This document shows, one piece after another, positions 44,672-54,749 of a stretch of 64,000 bases of DNA. The translations under genes were made by a program, and so were the position numbers. The stretch lies in contig NZ_JAGINO010000001.1 in the NCBI RefSeq assembly GCF_017876115.1, positions 434,001 through 498,000 on the forward strand. The letters are read 5' to 3'. The notes beneath the pieces are model-generated. The model was not told where the DNA came from, searched no databases, and saw nothing but the letters and a program-made list of their open reading frames with translations. Position 1 is the first letter of the stretch, and every line of letters begins with the position of its first letter. The DNA comes from Azospirillum picis (GTDB taxonomy: Bacteria; Pseudomonadota; Alphaproteobacteria; Azospirillales; Azospirillaceae).

Positions 44672-45907
44672 TCAGGCGGTGCGCCGCCCGAGGAACTCGG
44701 TCAGGTAGAACAGCAGGCCCAGCGCCGGGAAGGCGAAGCCGATCCAGGTCACCGGTTCCCAGCCGCCGGTGGCGAAGGCATAGCCGGCCAGCGCGGAGCC
44801 GGCGGCACCGCCCAGGAAGAAGATCGCCATATAGATGGCGTTCATCCGGCTGCGAGTCTCGGCACCCAGCGAATAGATGGCGCGCTGCCCCAGCACCATG
44901 TTCATCTGCACGCCCATGTCGAGCAGCAGGCCGGCCAGCACCAGCAGGGCGATCGAGCCCTCGCCGGCCCGCGCCACGAAGAAGGACAGCGCCGCCATCG
45001 CCAGCGCGACGCCGGTGGCCGGCCGCGTCCAGCCGCGGTCGGCGATCCGCCCGGCGATCGGCGCCACCAGCGCGCCCGCCGCGCCCGACAGGGCGAACAG
45101 CGCGATGCCGCGCTGGGTCAGGTGGAAGGGCGCGCCGGCCAGCAGCAGCGGCACCGCCGTCCAGTAGAGGCTGAAAGAGGCGAACACCATGGTCTGATAG
45201 GCGGTGCGCCGCTGCAGCACCGGCGTGCGGACCAGCAGCCGCCCGAGCGAGCCGATCAGCGCGCCATAGCCGGATCCGGCCCTCGGCCGGCGCTGCGGCA
45301 GCACGCGCGCCAGCAGGACGGCGAATCCGACCATGACCACCGCCGACAGGGCGAACACCGCGCGCCAGCCCAAGCTGTCGGCGATCAGGCTGGACACCGG
45401 GCGGGCCAGCAGGATGCCCAGCAGCAGGCCGCTCATCACGTTGCCGACCACCCGCCCGCGCGAGGCCTCCGGCGCCATGTGGGCGGCGAGCGGCACCAGC
45501 ATCTGCACCGCGACCGAGGTGACGCCGATCAGGAAGGCCGCCGCCAGGAACAGCGAGGCGGTCGGGGCGACGGCCGCGACCAGCAGCGCCGCGACGGTGC
45601 TGCACAGGGTGACCACCACCAGCCGGCGGTTCTCCAGCAGGTCGCCGAGCGGCACCAGCAGGATCAGCCCGACGCCGTAGCCGATCTGCGTCAGGGTGAC
45701 GACCAGGCTCGCCGCCTCCGGCGACAGCCCGACGGCCGGGCCGATCAGCGCGACCAGCGGCTGCGCGTAGTAGATGTTGGCGACCACCACCCCGCAGGCC
45801 ATCGCCATCAGGATGACGAGCGAGCGGGACAAGGCCGGGTGGGCGAGGTGCTCGCCGGCGTCTTGGGCAGCGTTTCCGGGGGAGGGAGAGGCGGCTGTGG
45901 GCGGCAT
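44672..45907 (-). CDS. MFS transporter
   Basis: 411 residues, twelve helices. Family loop motif GDLLENRR between helices 2 and 3, and its repeat GRIADRGWTR between helices 8 and 9. A proton-driven drug or metabolite exporter of the YnfM/AraJ kind; substrate unknown. The ATG at 45907 has AGGA upstream. Lies before the aldo-keto reductase gene on the same strand. Confidence 0.9.
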   Translation of the reverse strand: MPPTAASPSPGNAAQDAGEHLAHPALSRSLVILMAMACGVVVANIYYAQPLVALIGPAVGLSPEAASLVVTLTQIGYGVGLILLVPLGDLLENRRLVVVTLCSTVAALLVAAVAPTASLFLAAAFLIGVTSVAVQMLVPLAAHMAPEASRGRVVGNVMSGLLLGILLARPVSSLIADSLGWRAVFALSAVVMVGFAVLLARVLPQRRPRAGSGYGALIGSLGRLLVRTPVLQRRTAYQTMVFASFSLYWTAVPLLLAGAPFHLTQRGIALFALSGAAGALVAPIAGRIADRGWTRPATGVALAMAALSFFVARAGEGSIALLVLAGLLLDMGVQMNMVLGQRAIYSLGAETRSRMNAIYMAIFFLGGAAGSALAGYAFATGGWEPVTWIGFAFPALGLLFYLTEFLGRRTA

Positions 45908-46059
45908 CGCGCGGTCCTGTAAGGGGCGTAACTGCTTGGATCGGGATCAAAACAGCCGCCACCCTACGTCGGCGCGCGCGGCCGGCGCATCGGTGATTTG
46001 CGCCGCCCCGTTATGCGCGGCCCGCGCCGGGGCCGCCATCTCCGCCGCCCTGCGCCGGC

Positions 46060-48684
46060 TCAGGGCAGTTGGACGGCGGATTCCCACAGCCGCAGGAAAT
46101 GCTCGTGCTTCTGTCGGTCGAGGAAGACCAGCAGGGCCGGGCTGAGGGCGATCGGATGCAGGGGCGCCAGGCTGCTGGAGCGCAGGCCGGTTTCCGACGC
46201 CTCGCGGGTGACGGAGGAGGACAGCGCATAGAGGGCCGAGGCGTCGGCGACCACCTCCTGCCCGCGGGTGGACAGCAGGTAGTCGATGAACTGTCCGGCC
46301 AGCCGCGGGCGCGGTGCCGACCGCGGGATCACCGCCACCCGCGAGATGACCAGCGTGTAGTCCTCCGGCATCACGACGCCGATGGGGCCGCCCGCCGCGA
46401 CGCGGCCCCGCGCGTAGGAACCGAGGACGTTGTAGGCGATCAGCACCTCCCCCCGCTCCACCATGTCGAGCAGGTCGGCCGTGCAGCAGGCCAGATGGAC
46501 CTGGGCGTTGCCCATCAGCGCCACCAGTTGCCAGTACTGGCTGAACAGCAGCGCGTCGTGGGCGGCCAGCAGGTAGCCGATGCCGCTGTCGGCCACGTCG
46601 TAGGTCGCGACCAGCCGGCCGTAGTCGCCCCGGTCCTCGCGCAGCATCCGGATCAGCGCATCGCGGGTGCGCGGCACGCGCTCCGCCGGCAGGAGGGACC
46701 GGTTGTAGGCGATCACCGCCGGCTCGAAGGTGAAGCCGAACGCCTCGTTGCGCCAGTTCGCCCAGTCCGGCAGATGGGGCACGTCGGCCGGGACGTGCGG
46801 CTGGGTATAGCCGTCGTTGACCAGCTTCACCTGGAGGTCGGCGGCCGAGCTGATGAGCAGGTCCGGCTTGTCGGTGTCGGCATCGCCGATGGCGCGGGCA
46901 TAAAGCTCGGAGGTGCCGACATCCACATACTCGACCGCGACCTCCGGGCGCGTCCGCTGGAAATCGAGGATCAGCGGCTCCATCGCCTGGCGGTCCGTCG
47001 CCGCATGGATGCGCAGCGTCTCCGCCTGGATGCCGGGGGCCGGATAGGAGAGGGTCCGGGCGGCAGCCCGGCCCGGCTGCCCCGGGATGCCCGCCAGCAA
47101 GGCCAGCGGAACGGCCAGCGCCAGCAGCGCGGCCCGTCCGGCGGTCGACGTCGGAGTCGTCGTCGGGGTTGGCGGCGGCGGCGGCGCGGCCGCCGCCGCG
47201 GGCGGCGGGACGGCAGGTGGCGGAGCGGCAGGTGGCATGGCGGCAGGCAGCACGGCGGCGGGAGCGGGGTCCGGAAAGTCGATGCGCACGACCAGTCCGC
47301 CGCCGGGGCGGTCGAGCAGCGACAGGGCGGCGCCATGCGCCTCCGCCACCGACAGGACGATGGCCAGCCCCAGGCCGCTGCCGGCGATGCCGGCGGCCGA
47401 GCTGCCGCGGCCGAACCGGGTCAGCACGCCGGCCTTCTCGTCGTCGGGGATGCCGGGGCCGCGGTCGGCGACTTCGAGGCGCAGGGCGCGGCCGCCGGGA
47501 CGGCGGGCGAGCGACAGCTCGATGCCGCCGGAGGACCCGGCATACTTCACCGCGTTGTCGACGAGGTTGGTCAGGGCCTCGCGCAGGCTGATGGCATCGC
47601 CGGGAACCAGCGCCGGCTCCGCCGCCGGGTCGATCTCCAGGCGGATCGGGGTGTCGCCGGCGATCGCGCGGGCGCGCTGGATCACCTGCTCCAGCAGCGC
47701 GCCGACATCGACGTCCTCCGGGTTCAGCGCCTCGCTGCGGTGCATCACCATGGCGTGGTTGAGAAGCTGGCTGGTGAGCTGGCTGGCCTCCACGGCGTTG
47801 CGGTGGACGCGCTGGGCGATGCGGCGCAGTGCGGCGGGATCGTCCTCGTCGGCCGCCAGCTCGGCCTGGAGGCGCAGGCTGGCCAGCGGCGTACGGATCT
47901 GGTGGGCGGCGTCGGCCAGGAAGGTCTGCATGGTGTCCAGGTTGGACTTCAGCCGCTCCATGAGCTGGTTGATGGCATGGACGAGCTGCGACACCTCCTG
48001 CGGCGGCGGCATGGCGACCGGCGACAGGTCGCGGGCGTGGCGCTCGCGCAGGACGCGTTCCAGCGCGCCGAGCGGGGCCAGCGCCTGCCGGATGCCGATC
48101 CACGCCAGCCCGGCCACCGCCAGCATGGCGAAGGCGATGGGCAGGAAGGCGTTGGCGAGGATGTCGCGGGCCAGAGCCCGCCGCTCCTCCCGCGTCTGGG
48201 CGACGGCGACGGTCACCCAGCCGGCGAGGCCGGGCTGCACCACGAAGCGGTCGAGGGTGGCGACCCGCACCGGCGCGCCGCGGTAGAGGGCGTCGGCGAA
48301 GCGCGGGCGGGCATTGCCGCCGGGCTTGTGGCCGGAGGGCTTGGCGGACACCGGCAGGTCGCCGTAGCCGGTGACCGGCGTCCCGTCCGGCGCGACGATG
48401 CGGTAGAAGAGCCGGTCGCGCCCGCCCTGGGCCAGGATGCTGAGCGAGGAATAGGGCAGGTCGACCAGGAAGCGGCCGTCCTGCACCCGCACGGCGTCGG
48501 CGATCGACAGGGCCGACGCCGCCAGCAGCCGGTCGAAGGCGGCGTCGGCGGCGCGCTGGGCGTAGGCGTCGACGAACAGGAACAGCCCGCCGGTCAGCGC
48601 CGCCAGGACGCCGAGCAGCCGGACGAACAGGCGGCGGCGCAGCGAATAGCTCCGGTCATTCCCCGGCGTGGATTTCCGCCACAT
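46060..48684 (-). CDS. TctE-like sensor histidine kinase fused to a C-terminal periplasmic solute-binding domain
   Basis: 874 residues from the ATG at 48684, overlapping the response-regulator stop by 29 bp. Order: helix 1 (~19-41), 2CSK_N periplasmic sensor (~45-165), helix 2 (~172-195), HAMP-like linker, H-box FLADAAHQIRTPLASL (~260), N-box NLVDNAVKYA (~376), GPGIP and GSGLGLAI (~438). A Pro/Ala-rich linker (~480-520) and a third hydrophobic helix (AALLALAVPLALLAGIPG, ~528) lead to a solute-binding domain of ~320 residues (ETLRIHAATDRQAMEPLILD, VEYVDVGTSELYARA, YEDYTL-like VMPEDYTLVISRVAVI). The topology is consistent: kinase inside, both sensors outside. It likely senses the solute imported by the adjacent Tct system. 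Confidence 0.85.
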   Translation of the reverse strand: MWRKSTPGNDRSYSLRRRLFVRLLGVLAALTGGLFLFVDAYAQRAADAAFDRLLAASALSIADAVRVQDGRFLVDLPYSSLSILAQGGRDRLFYRIVAPDGTPVTGYGDLPVSAKPSGHKPGGNARPRFADALYRGAPVRVATLDRFVVQPGLAGWVTVAVAQTREERRALARDILANAFLPIAFAMLAVAGLAWIGIRQALAPLGALERVLRERHARDLSPVAMPPPQEVSQLVHAINQLMERLKSNLDTMQTFLADAAHQIRTPLASLRLQAELAADEDDPAALRRIAQRVHRNAVEASQLTSQLLNHAMVMHRSEALNPEDVDVGALLEQVIQRARAIAGDTPIRLEIDPAAEPALVPGDAISLREALTNLVDNAVKYAGSSGGIELSLARRPGGRALRLEVADRGPGIPDDEKAGVLTRFGRGSSAAGIAGSGLGLAIVLSVAEAHGAALSLLDRPGGGLVVRIDFPDPAPAAVLPAAMPPAAPPPAVPPPAAAAAPPPPPTPTTTPTSTAGRAALLALAVPLALLAGIPGQPGRAAARTLSYPAPGIQAETLRIHAATDRQAMEPLILDFQRTRPEVAVEYVDVGTSELYARAIGDADTDKPDLLISSAADLQVKLVNDGYTQPHVPADVPHLPDWANWRNEAFGFTFEPAVIAYNRSLLPAERVPRTRDALIRMLREDRGDYGRLVATYDVADSGIGYLLAAHDALLFSQYWQLVALMGNAQVHLACCTADLLDMVERGEVLIAYNVLGSYARGRVAAGGPIGVVMPEDYTLVISRVAVIPRSAPRPRLAGQFIDYLLSTRGQEVVADASALYALSSSVTREASETGLRSSSLAPLHPIALSPALLVFLDRQKHEHFLRLWESAVQLP

Positions 48685-49330
48685 ATCCCAGCCCCCGAAC
48701 CGTGCGGATCTCCATGGAAGATCCCTGCATCTTGCGCCGCAGCCGCGACACATACAACTCGATGGCGTTCAGCGCGGTGGGCTGGTCCAGGCTGAACAGG
48801 CGGTCCATCAGGTCTTCCTTCGACATCACGGCGCCGCGGTTGCCGAGGAACAGCTCCAGCAGCCGGAACTCGCGCGCGCCGAGCTCCACCGGCCGGCCGT
48901 CCACCTGCACCGTCTTGGCCGCCGCGTCGAACAGGATGTTGCCGAACTGGGTCCGCGACGAAGCCATGCCGTGGGAGCGGCGCAGCAGCGCCCGGCAGCG
49001 CGCCTCCAGCTCGCGCAGGTCGAAGGGCTTGACGATGAAGTCGTCGGCGCCGAGGTCGAGCAGGTCGATCTTCACGTCGACCTGCGAGCGGGCGGTCATC
49101 ATCAGCACCGGGGTGGCGTTGCGGCGGCGGCGCAGCCGGGCCAGCAGCGCCTGCCCGTCCACGCCCGGCAGCATGATGTCGAGCAGGACGAGCTGGTAGG
49201 GCTCCCGGCGCAGCAGCTCCTCCGCTTCCTCGCCGTCGCTCACCCAGTCCACCGCATAGCCCAGCTTGCGCAGGCGGTGGACGATGGCGTCTGCCAGATC
49301 CTCGGTGTCCTCGACGACGAGAATGCGCAT
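48656..49330 (-). CDS. OmpR-family response regulator (TctD-like)
   Basis: 224 residues. Receiver domain with the acidic pair in VVEDTEDLAD, phospho-Asp in LVLLDIMLPG (about residue 51) and Lys in VKPFDL (about 101). C-terminal winged helix with LGAREFRLLELFLGNRGAVM and RTVRGLGYV. ATG at 49330 behind GGAGGGG. It is coupled to the kinase gene downstream. The direct repeats at 54750-54769 are a plausible target site. Confidence 0.94.
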   Translation of the reverse strand: MRILVVEDTEDLADAIVHRLRKLGYAVDWVSDGEEAEELLRREPYQLVLLDIMLPGVDGQALLARLRRRRNATPVLMMTARSQVDVKIDLLDLGADDFIVKPFDLRELEARCRALLRRSHGMASSRTQFGNILFDAAAKTVQVDGRPVELGAREFRLLELFLGNRGAVMSKEDLMDRLFSLDQPTALNAIELYVSRLRRKMQGSSMEIRTVRGLGYVAEIHAGE

Positions 49331-49389
49331 GGATTTCCCCTCCGTGCCGGACGCCTCTCCCGCGGCCCCTCCCCGCGGCCCAGTCCCGA

Positions 49390-50223
49390 TCAATGGGCCA
49401 TCAGGATCGGCAGCGTAGGCGGTTCGCGCAGGATGTCGAGCGTCACGCCGCCCCACACCCGCTCGCGGACGCGGCTGTGGCCGTAGCCGCCCATCACCAG
49501 CAGGTCGCAGCCGAGGCCCTGCGCCCCGTCCAGCAGCGCCTTGCCGACGCCCTGGCCGCCGACGGCGATCCGCTGGACGGCCGCGACGATCCCGTGCAGG
49601 CCGAGATAGGCGGTCAGGCGGTCGGGGTCGGCGGCGCGGCTGCCGTGGGAGCCGTCGGTGGACAGCAGGACGACCTTCCCGGCCCGGTGCAGGAACGGGA
49701 TGGCCGCCGCCACCGCGCGCGCCGCCGCCGAGCCGCCGTCCCAGGCGACGGCGACCGTTCCGCCGATCGAGGCCGGCTCCGCCCGCGGCGCCAGCAGCAG
49801 CGGCCGGCCCGAGCCGAACAGCGCCGCCTCGATCACCGGCCCCATGGCGTTGGTGCCGTCGGAGGCCTGGGCGATGACCGTCAGGTCGGCCAGGCGTCCC
49901 TCCTCCGCCACCGTCTCGGCCAGCGGGCCGGTCGCCTGCTGCCAGGACGCCGCGACGCGGGCGGCATGGCGGGCGCCGAACTCGTCGAACAGGCGATGGG
50001 CGGCGTCGATCACCTCGGCCTGCTCGGCCTGGCCTATGCGGATCAACTGGTCGACCAGCGCCTTGGGGATGGCGGTGCTCTCGATGGAGGTGCGGATTTC
50101 CACCTGCGGCATGACGCTGAGCCCCTCGACCTGGGCGCCGAACCGCTCGGCGACCAGGAAGGCGGCGGCGACGGCGCGGCGGTCGAGCGGCCGGCCGGTG
50201 AGGGGAACGAGGATCTTCTTCAT
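49390..50223 (-). CDS. universal stress protein, tandem UspA domains
   Basis: 277 residues with two UspA-like halves; the first (MKKILVPLTGRPLDRRAVAAA) is degenerate, the second ends with the nucleotide-binding motif GGYGHSRVRERVWGG. Binds ATP or AMP in many relatives and aids stress survival. It is placed between the tctA gene and the two-component genes on the same strand, so it seems to belong to the tct operon. Confidence 0.9.
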   Translation of the reverse strand: MKKILVPLTGRPLDRRAVAAAFLVAERFGAQVEGLSVMPQVEIRTSIESTAIPKALVDQLIRIGQAEQAEVIDAAHRLFDEFGARHAARVAASWQQATGPLAETVAEEGRLADLTVIAQASDGTNAMGPVIEAALFGSGRPLLLAPRAEPASIGGTVAVAWDGGSAAARAVAAAIPFLHRAGKVVLLSTDGSHGSRAADPDRLTAYLGLHGIVAAVQRIAVGGQGVGKALLDGAQGLGCDLLVMGGYGHSRVRERVWGGVTLDILREPPTLPILMAH

Positions 50224-50298
50224 GGCTCGGGGGTCTCCCTGCAGGATCCGGCGACAGACTGAAGGCGGCGTGGCGGAGGCGTTTCCGGCTGCGGCGCC

Positions 50299-51828
50299 TC
50301 AAACCGTTGAGGTCGTGCCGGGCCGGTCGGTGCCGCCCGCCGCCGCGTTGCGGTTGCGGCGGCGCAGAAGCAGCGGGCCGACCACCAGCAGCACGGCGAC
50401 GGCGAGCAGGACGGCGGAGATCGGGTGGGAGACGAACACCGTCGGGTCGCCCTGGCTGATGGCGAGCGCGCGGCGGAACTGCTGCTCGGCCAGCGGCCCG
50501 AGGATCAGCCCGACGACGCAGGGCGCCACCGGCACGTTCAGCACCCGCATGCCGAAGCCGACCAGGCCGATCCCCCACAGGATGACCAGATCGACCACGT
50601 TGTTGTTCAGCGTGTAGGCGCCCAGCGTCGAGAAGACCAGGATGCCGGCATAGAGCCAGGGCCGCGGGATCACCAGCAGCTTCACCCACATCCCCACCAG
50701 CGGCAGGTTCAGCAGCAGCAGCAGCACGTTGCCGACATAGAGGCTGGCGATCATGCCCCAGACCAGCTCCGGGTTGCTGTCGAACAGCGTCGGCCCCGGC
50801 TGCAGGCCGTATTGCTGGAAGGCGGCCAGCATGATCGCCGCGGTGGCCGAGGTCGGCAGGCCGAGCGACAGCAGCGGCGCCAGCACGCCGGCGGCGGACG
50901 CGTTGTTGGCGGCCTCGGGGCCGGCCACCGCCTCGATGGCGCCGTGGCCGAACTCCTCCGGCTTCTTCGCCAGCCGCTTTTCGACCAGATAGGACAGGAA
51001 CGTCGGGATCTCGCTGCCGCCGGCCGGCAGCGCGCCGATCGGGAAGCCCAGCAGCGTGCCGCGCAGCCACGGCTTCCAGGAGCGCGACCAGTCCTCGCGG
51101 CTCATCCACTTGGAGCCCTTCAGCGCGAAGATCTCCTCGGTCTCGAAGCGGTAGCGCGAGGCGACGTAGAGCGTCTCGCCGACCGCGAAGAGGCCGACGG
51201 CGACCACGACGGTGTCGATGCCGTCCAGCAGCTCCGGCACGCCGAAGGCGAGGCGGGCCTGGCCCGTCTGCATGTCGATGCCGACCAGCCCCAGCGCCAG
51301 CCCGAGGAACAGGCTGCCCAGGCCGCGCGCCAGGGAGTTGCCGAGCACGGCGGTGACGGTGGTCAGTGCCAGGATCATCAGCGCGAAATACTCCGCCGGG
51401 CCGAACAGCAGGGCCAGCTTCACCATCAGCGGCGCCACGAAGGTCAGCGCCGCGGTGGCGATGGTGCCGGCGACGAAGGAGCCGATGGCGGCGGTGGCCA
51501 GCGCCTGGGCGCCGCGGCCCTGGCGGGCCATGGCGTGGCCGTCGATGGCGGTGACGATGCTGCCGGATTCGCCGGGGGCGTTCAGCAGGATCGAGGTGGT
51601 GGAGCCGCCGTACATGGCGCCGTAATAGATGCCGGCGAACATGATGAAGGCCGAGGTCGGCTCCAGGTGGTAGGTGACCGGCAGCAGCAGCGCCACGGTG
51701 AGGGCCGGGCCGATGCCGGGCAGGACGCCGACCGCCGTGCCGACCGTGACGCCGATGGCCGACCACAGGAGGTTGTACGGCGTCAGCGCCACGAGGAAGC
51801 CGTTGCCGAGCGCGGCGAGCGTGTCCAT
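50299..51828 (-). CDS. tctA: tripartite tricarboxylate transporter permease TctA
   Basis: 509 residues, about twelve helices. Family signatures: [21 protein letters not shown] (loop 1, split at about residues 37-57), [31 protein letters not shown] and the mirrored [15 protein letters not shown] region. The large membrane subunit that brings in carboxylates such as citrate with TctB and a periplasmic TctC. Confidence 0.95.
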   Translation of the reverse strand: MDTLAALGNGFLVALTPYNLLWSAIGVTVGTAVGVLPGIGPALTVALLLPVTYHLEPTSAFIMFAGIYYGAMYGGSTTSILLNAPGESGSIVTAIDGHAMARQGRGAQALATAAIGSFVAGTIATAALTFVAPLMVKLALLFGPAEYFALMILALTTVTAVLGNSLARGLGSLFLGLALGLVGIDMQTGQARLAFGVPELLDGIDTVVVAVGLFAVGETLYVASRYRFETEEIFALKGSKWMSREDWSRSWKPWLRGTLLGFPIGALPAGGSEIPTFLSYLVEKRLAKKPEEFGHGAIEAVAGPEAANNASAAGVLAPLLSLGLPTSATAAIMLAAFQQYGLQPGPTLFDSNPELVWGMIASLYVGNVLLLLLNLPLVGMWVKLLVIPRPWLYAGILVFSTLGAYTLNNNVVDLVILWGIGLVGFGMRVLNVPVAPCVVGLILGPLAEQQFRRALAISQGDPTVFVSHPISAVLLAVAVLLVVGPLLLRRRNRNAAAGGTDRPGTTSTV

Positions 51829-51855
51829 GGATGCGTTTCCTTCCCGAATGCGCGC

Positions 51856-52338
51856 TTATTCGGCCGGCTCGAACCAGTCGCCGACGATGCCGGACGGCAG
51901 GTTGAGGTCGAGGCCGTAGTTGAAGACCGCGAAGGTCGCCCCGGCGAGCAGCAGGCCGAGGGCGACGTTCAGCAGGTAGCGCCGGCTGCCGAAGGCGCGC
52001 GCCACCGCCACGAACAGCAGGGTGGCGGCCGGGATCCAGCCGAGGAACTCGATCAGCAGGAACTGGGCGGCCAGCCCGGCGGCGACCAGCACCACCGCCC
52101 GCAGGTCCAGTTCCAGCCCGCCGTCATGCGCGATGTGGCCGGCGAAGGCCTCGCGCAGCAGCGACAGGCCGATCAGCACCAGCCCGCCCGCGATCAGGTA
52201 GGGGAACAGGGCGGGACCGACGACGCCCCGGCCGGCGGACGGGGTCAGCATGGTCTCGACGGCGATCAGCGCGCCGAGGGCGGCCAGCCCGCCGCCGAGC
52301 AAGGCTTCGCCGATCCGCAGGCTGCGGCCAGTGGTCAT
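51856..52338 (-). CDS. tctB: tripartite tricarboxylate transporter small permease TctB
   Basis: 160 residues, four helices. Typical TctB start with a helix (EALLGGGLAALGALIAVETM), the VGPALFPYLIAGGLVLIGLSL segment, and two C-terminal helices. Partner of TctA, 27 bp upstream of it. Confidence 0.9.
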   Translation of the reverse strand: MTTGRSLRIGEALLGGGLAALGALIAVETMLTPSAGRGVVGPALFPYLIAGGLVLIGLSLLREAFAGHIAHDGGLELDLRAVVLVAAGLAAQFLLIEFLGWIPAATLLFVAVARAFGSRRYLLNVALGLLLAGATFAVFNYGLDLNLPSGIVGDWFEPAE

Positions 52339-52383
52339 CCTCTCCTCCCTGTCCCGCTGTGGTCGGGTTTTTGCCCAAGCGTC

Positions 52384-53361
52384 TTACCTGGTCAGGCCGA
52401 TGTCCTTGAGCGTCCCTTCGATGCGGGCGCGCTCGTCCTTCAGGAAGGCGGCGAACTGGTCGGCCGGCTGGTACTGGTCGATCCAGCCGCGCTGCTTCAG
52501 GATGTCCTGCCATTCCGGGCTGGCGACCGCCTTGGCCAGCGCCTCCTGAAGCTCCTTCATCTCCGCCGGCTTGGCGCCGGCCTGGGCGAAGACGCCGCGC
52601 CAGTTGACGAACTCCAGGTCGACGCCCTGCTCCTTCAGCGTCGGGGTGTCTCTGCCGGCCAGACGCTGCGGCGCCGAGACGGCGATGGCGCGCAGCTTGC
52701 CCGCCTGGAACTGCGGCGCGAACTCGTTGTAGCCGCCCATGCCGAGCGTCACATGGCCGCCGAGCGCCGAGGCCAGCAGTTCGCCGCCGCCGGCGGTGGC
52801 GACGTAGTTGACCTTTGCCGGGTCGACGCCGGCCGCCTTGGCGATCAGCCCGGCCAGGATCTGGTCGCTGCCGCCGGCCGAGCCGCCGCCCCACGACACC
52901 GAGCCGGGATCGGCCTTGAACTTCGCCAGCAGCTCGCCGAAGGACTTGATGGGGGAGTCGGCCGGCACGACGATGGCGGTGTACTCGCCGGTCAGCCGGG
53001 CCAGCGGCTTCACCTGGTCGAGGGTGACCGCCGATTTGTTCATCACGATGGCGCCCAGCATGATCTGGCCGCCGACCAGGATGGCCGGGCTGCGCTTCTT
53101 GGCGGTGACGAACTGCGCCAGCCCGATGGTGCCGCCGGCGCCGGGAATGTTGGCGACCTGGATGCCGGAGGCCAGCTTCTGGTCCTGCAGCACCTGCTGC
53201 AGCGTGCGGGCATGCTGGTCCCAGCCGCCGCCGGGGCTGGCGGGGGCGATGATCTCCAGCCCCTTCAGCTCGGCCAGCGACGGGGTGGCGGCCAGGGTGC
53301 CGGCCGCGATGGCCGCGGCGGCGAGGACGGCCTTGTAAAGGCCGGTATGACGGGAGCCCAT
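52384..53361 (-). CDS. tctC: tripartite tricarboxylate transporter substrate-binding protein TctC (first copy)
   Basis: 325 residues with a signal peptide (hydrophobic [20 protein letters not shown], cleavage after SLA). TctC/Bug-family motifs: [19 protein letters not shown] (about residues 38-56), [14 protein letters not shown] and [18 protein letters not shown]. It holds a carboxylate in the periplasm. Very similar to the next gene upstream; a tandem duplication is likely. Confidence 0.94.
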   Translation of the reverse strand: MGSRHTGLYKAVLAAAAIAAGTLAATPSLAELKGLEIIAPASPGGGWDQHARTLQQVLQDQKLASGIQVANIPGAGGTIGLAQFVTAKKRSPAILVGGQIMLGAIVMNKSAVTLDQVKPLARLTGEYTAIVVPADSPIKSFGELLAKFKADPGSVSWGGGSAGGSDQILAGLIAKAAGVDPAKVNYVATAGGGELLASALGGHVTLGMGGYNEFAPQFQAGKLRAIAVSAPQRLAGRDTPTLKEQGVDLEFVNWRGVFAQAGAKPAEMKELQEALAKAVASPEWQDILKQRGWIDQYQPADQFAAFLKDERARIEGTLKDIGLTR

Positions 53362-53410
53362 GCGTATCCTCCTTTTGGCGTTTCTTGATGACGGTGCGGT
53401 GCGCCGCCGG

Positions 53411-54397
53411 CTACTTCACGAGCCCCAGCTCGGTCAGGACACCCTCGATGCGGCTGCGCTCGTCCTTCAGGAAGGCGGCGAAGCGGTCGGACGGCAGGTA
53501 GAGGTCGATCCAGCCGCGCTCCTTGGCGATCTGCTTCCACTCGTCGGTCTGGACCATCGCGCCGACGGCGTCGTCCATCGCCTTCAGCTCGGCCGGCTTC
53601 ATCGAGCCGGGCGCCATCACCGCACGCCAGTTCACCAGCTCGACGTCGACGCCCTGCTCCTTGAAGGTCGGGATGTCGATGCCGGGGACGCGCTGCGGGG
53701 CGGAGATGGCGAGGGCGCGCAGCTTCCCGGCCTGGAGCTGGGAGGCCATCTCGTTGTAGCCGCCGGTGGCGACGGTGATGTGGCCGCCCAGGATCGACGC
53801 CATCATCTCCCCGCCGGCGCCGGCGGCGATGTAGTTCATCTTGCCGACGTCGCCGCCCACCGCCTTGACGATCAGCCCGTAGAGGATGTGGTCGGGGCTG
53901 CCGACGGCGAAGCCGCCCCAGGACACCGAACCGGGGTCGGCCTTGAACTTGGCGACCAGGTCGTCCAGCGTCTTGATCGGCGAATCGGCGGCGACGACGA
54001 TGGGCTGGTACTCGCCGGTCAGCCGGGCCAGAGGCGTCACCTGGTCGAGCGTCACCGGCGACTTGTTGATCAGGATGGCGCCGATCATGCCCAGCCCGCT
54101 GATCATCATGCCGGGGTTGCGCTTCTTCGCCGTCACGAACTGGCTGAGCCCGATGGTGCCGCCGGCGCCGGGGATGTTGACCACCTGGACGCCGGAAGCG
54201 AGCTTGTGGTTCTGCATGACCTGCTGCATCGCGCGGGCATGCTGGTCATAGCCGCCGCCGGCATTGGCCGGGGCGATGATCTCGACCGACTTCAGTTCCG
54301 CGGCGGCGGGGGCCGCGAAGACGGCCGCGGCGAAAGCCGTTGCGGCGATCGCCATGGCGGCCGTGAGCGTGCGCCTGGCGGGAATGCCGAACGTCAT
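53411..54397 (-). CDS. tctC: tripartite tricarboxylate transporter substrate-binding protein TctC (second copy)
   Basis: 328 residues; signal peptide with TAAMAIAATAFAAAVFAAPA. Same motifs as its neighbour ([56 protein letters not shown]), with changes in the ligand loops. First gene of the tct operon. Two TctC genes before one TctBA suggests two ligands for one permease or recent amplification. Confidence 0.94.
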   Translation of the reverse strand: MTFGIPARRTLTAAMAIAATAFAAAVFAAPAAAELKSVEIIAPANAGGGYDQHARAMQQVMQNHKLASGVQVVNIPGAGGTIGLSQFVTAKKRNPGMMISGLGMIGAILINKSPVTLDQVTPLARLTGEYQPIVVAADSPIKTLDDLVAKFKADPGSVSWGGFAVGSPDHILYGLIVKAVGGDVGKMNYIAAGAGGEMMASILGGHITVATGGYNEMASQLQAGKLRALAISAPQRVPGIDIPTFKEQGVDVELVNWRAVMAPGSMKPAELKAMDDAVGAMVQTDEWKQIAKERGWIDLYLPSDRFAAFLKDERSRIEGVLTELGLVK

Positions 54398-54438
54398 GGG
54401 TGGACCTCCCTGTCGGATTTATCGTTGTGGGATCTATC

Positions 54439-54483
54439 GTTGATCGGACCGGCGTTGATCGGACCGGCGTTGATCGGGTCGGC
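54439..54483. repeat. 15-bp tandem repeat, three copies, upstream of tctC
   Basis: GTTGATCGGACCGGC twice, then a copy with two changes (GTTGATCGGGTCGGC), 42-86 bp before the tctC start codon. It may be a regulator site or simple slippage. The rest of the 54398-54810 gap contains the direct repeats below and no convincing gene. Confidence 0.75.
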
Positions 54484-54749
54484 TGGACCGGGCATCGCCC
54501 GGATCGGCGCCGGCGCGGTGATCGGATCGCGCCGCCGATCCGACGTCGGGCAGCAGTATGCTTCCCCCGGCCCCCGCGCCGTGCGCGGCACCGTGGAACA
54601 CCGGCTCGCGCGCGTCTTCCCGGCCGTTCCCGGCCACGCCCACGGTGGCCGCTTTGGCGGCAGCTTTGGCGGTGGATCCAGGGGCGGGCTCGTGCGCCAT
54701 GACGTCTCTCCCGAAGCATTGGTTCGTTCGGGATACTGTTTATCAGACA

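Noticed and set aside
46069..48795. 908-residue plus-strand frame over the histidine kinase gene
   Set aside because: Shadow; the minus-strand protein has all kinase boxes.
50425..53388. 987-residue plus-strand frame over tctA, tctB and tctC
   Set aside because: Shadow spanning three real genes.
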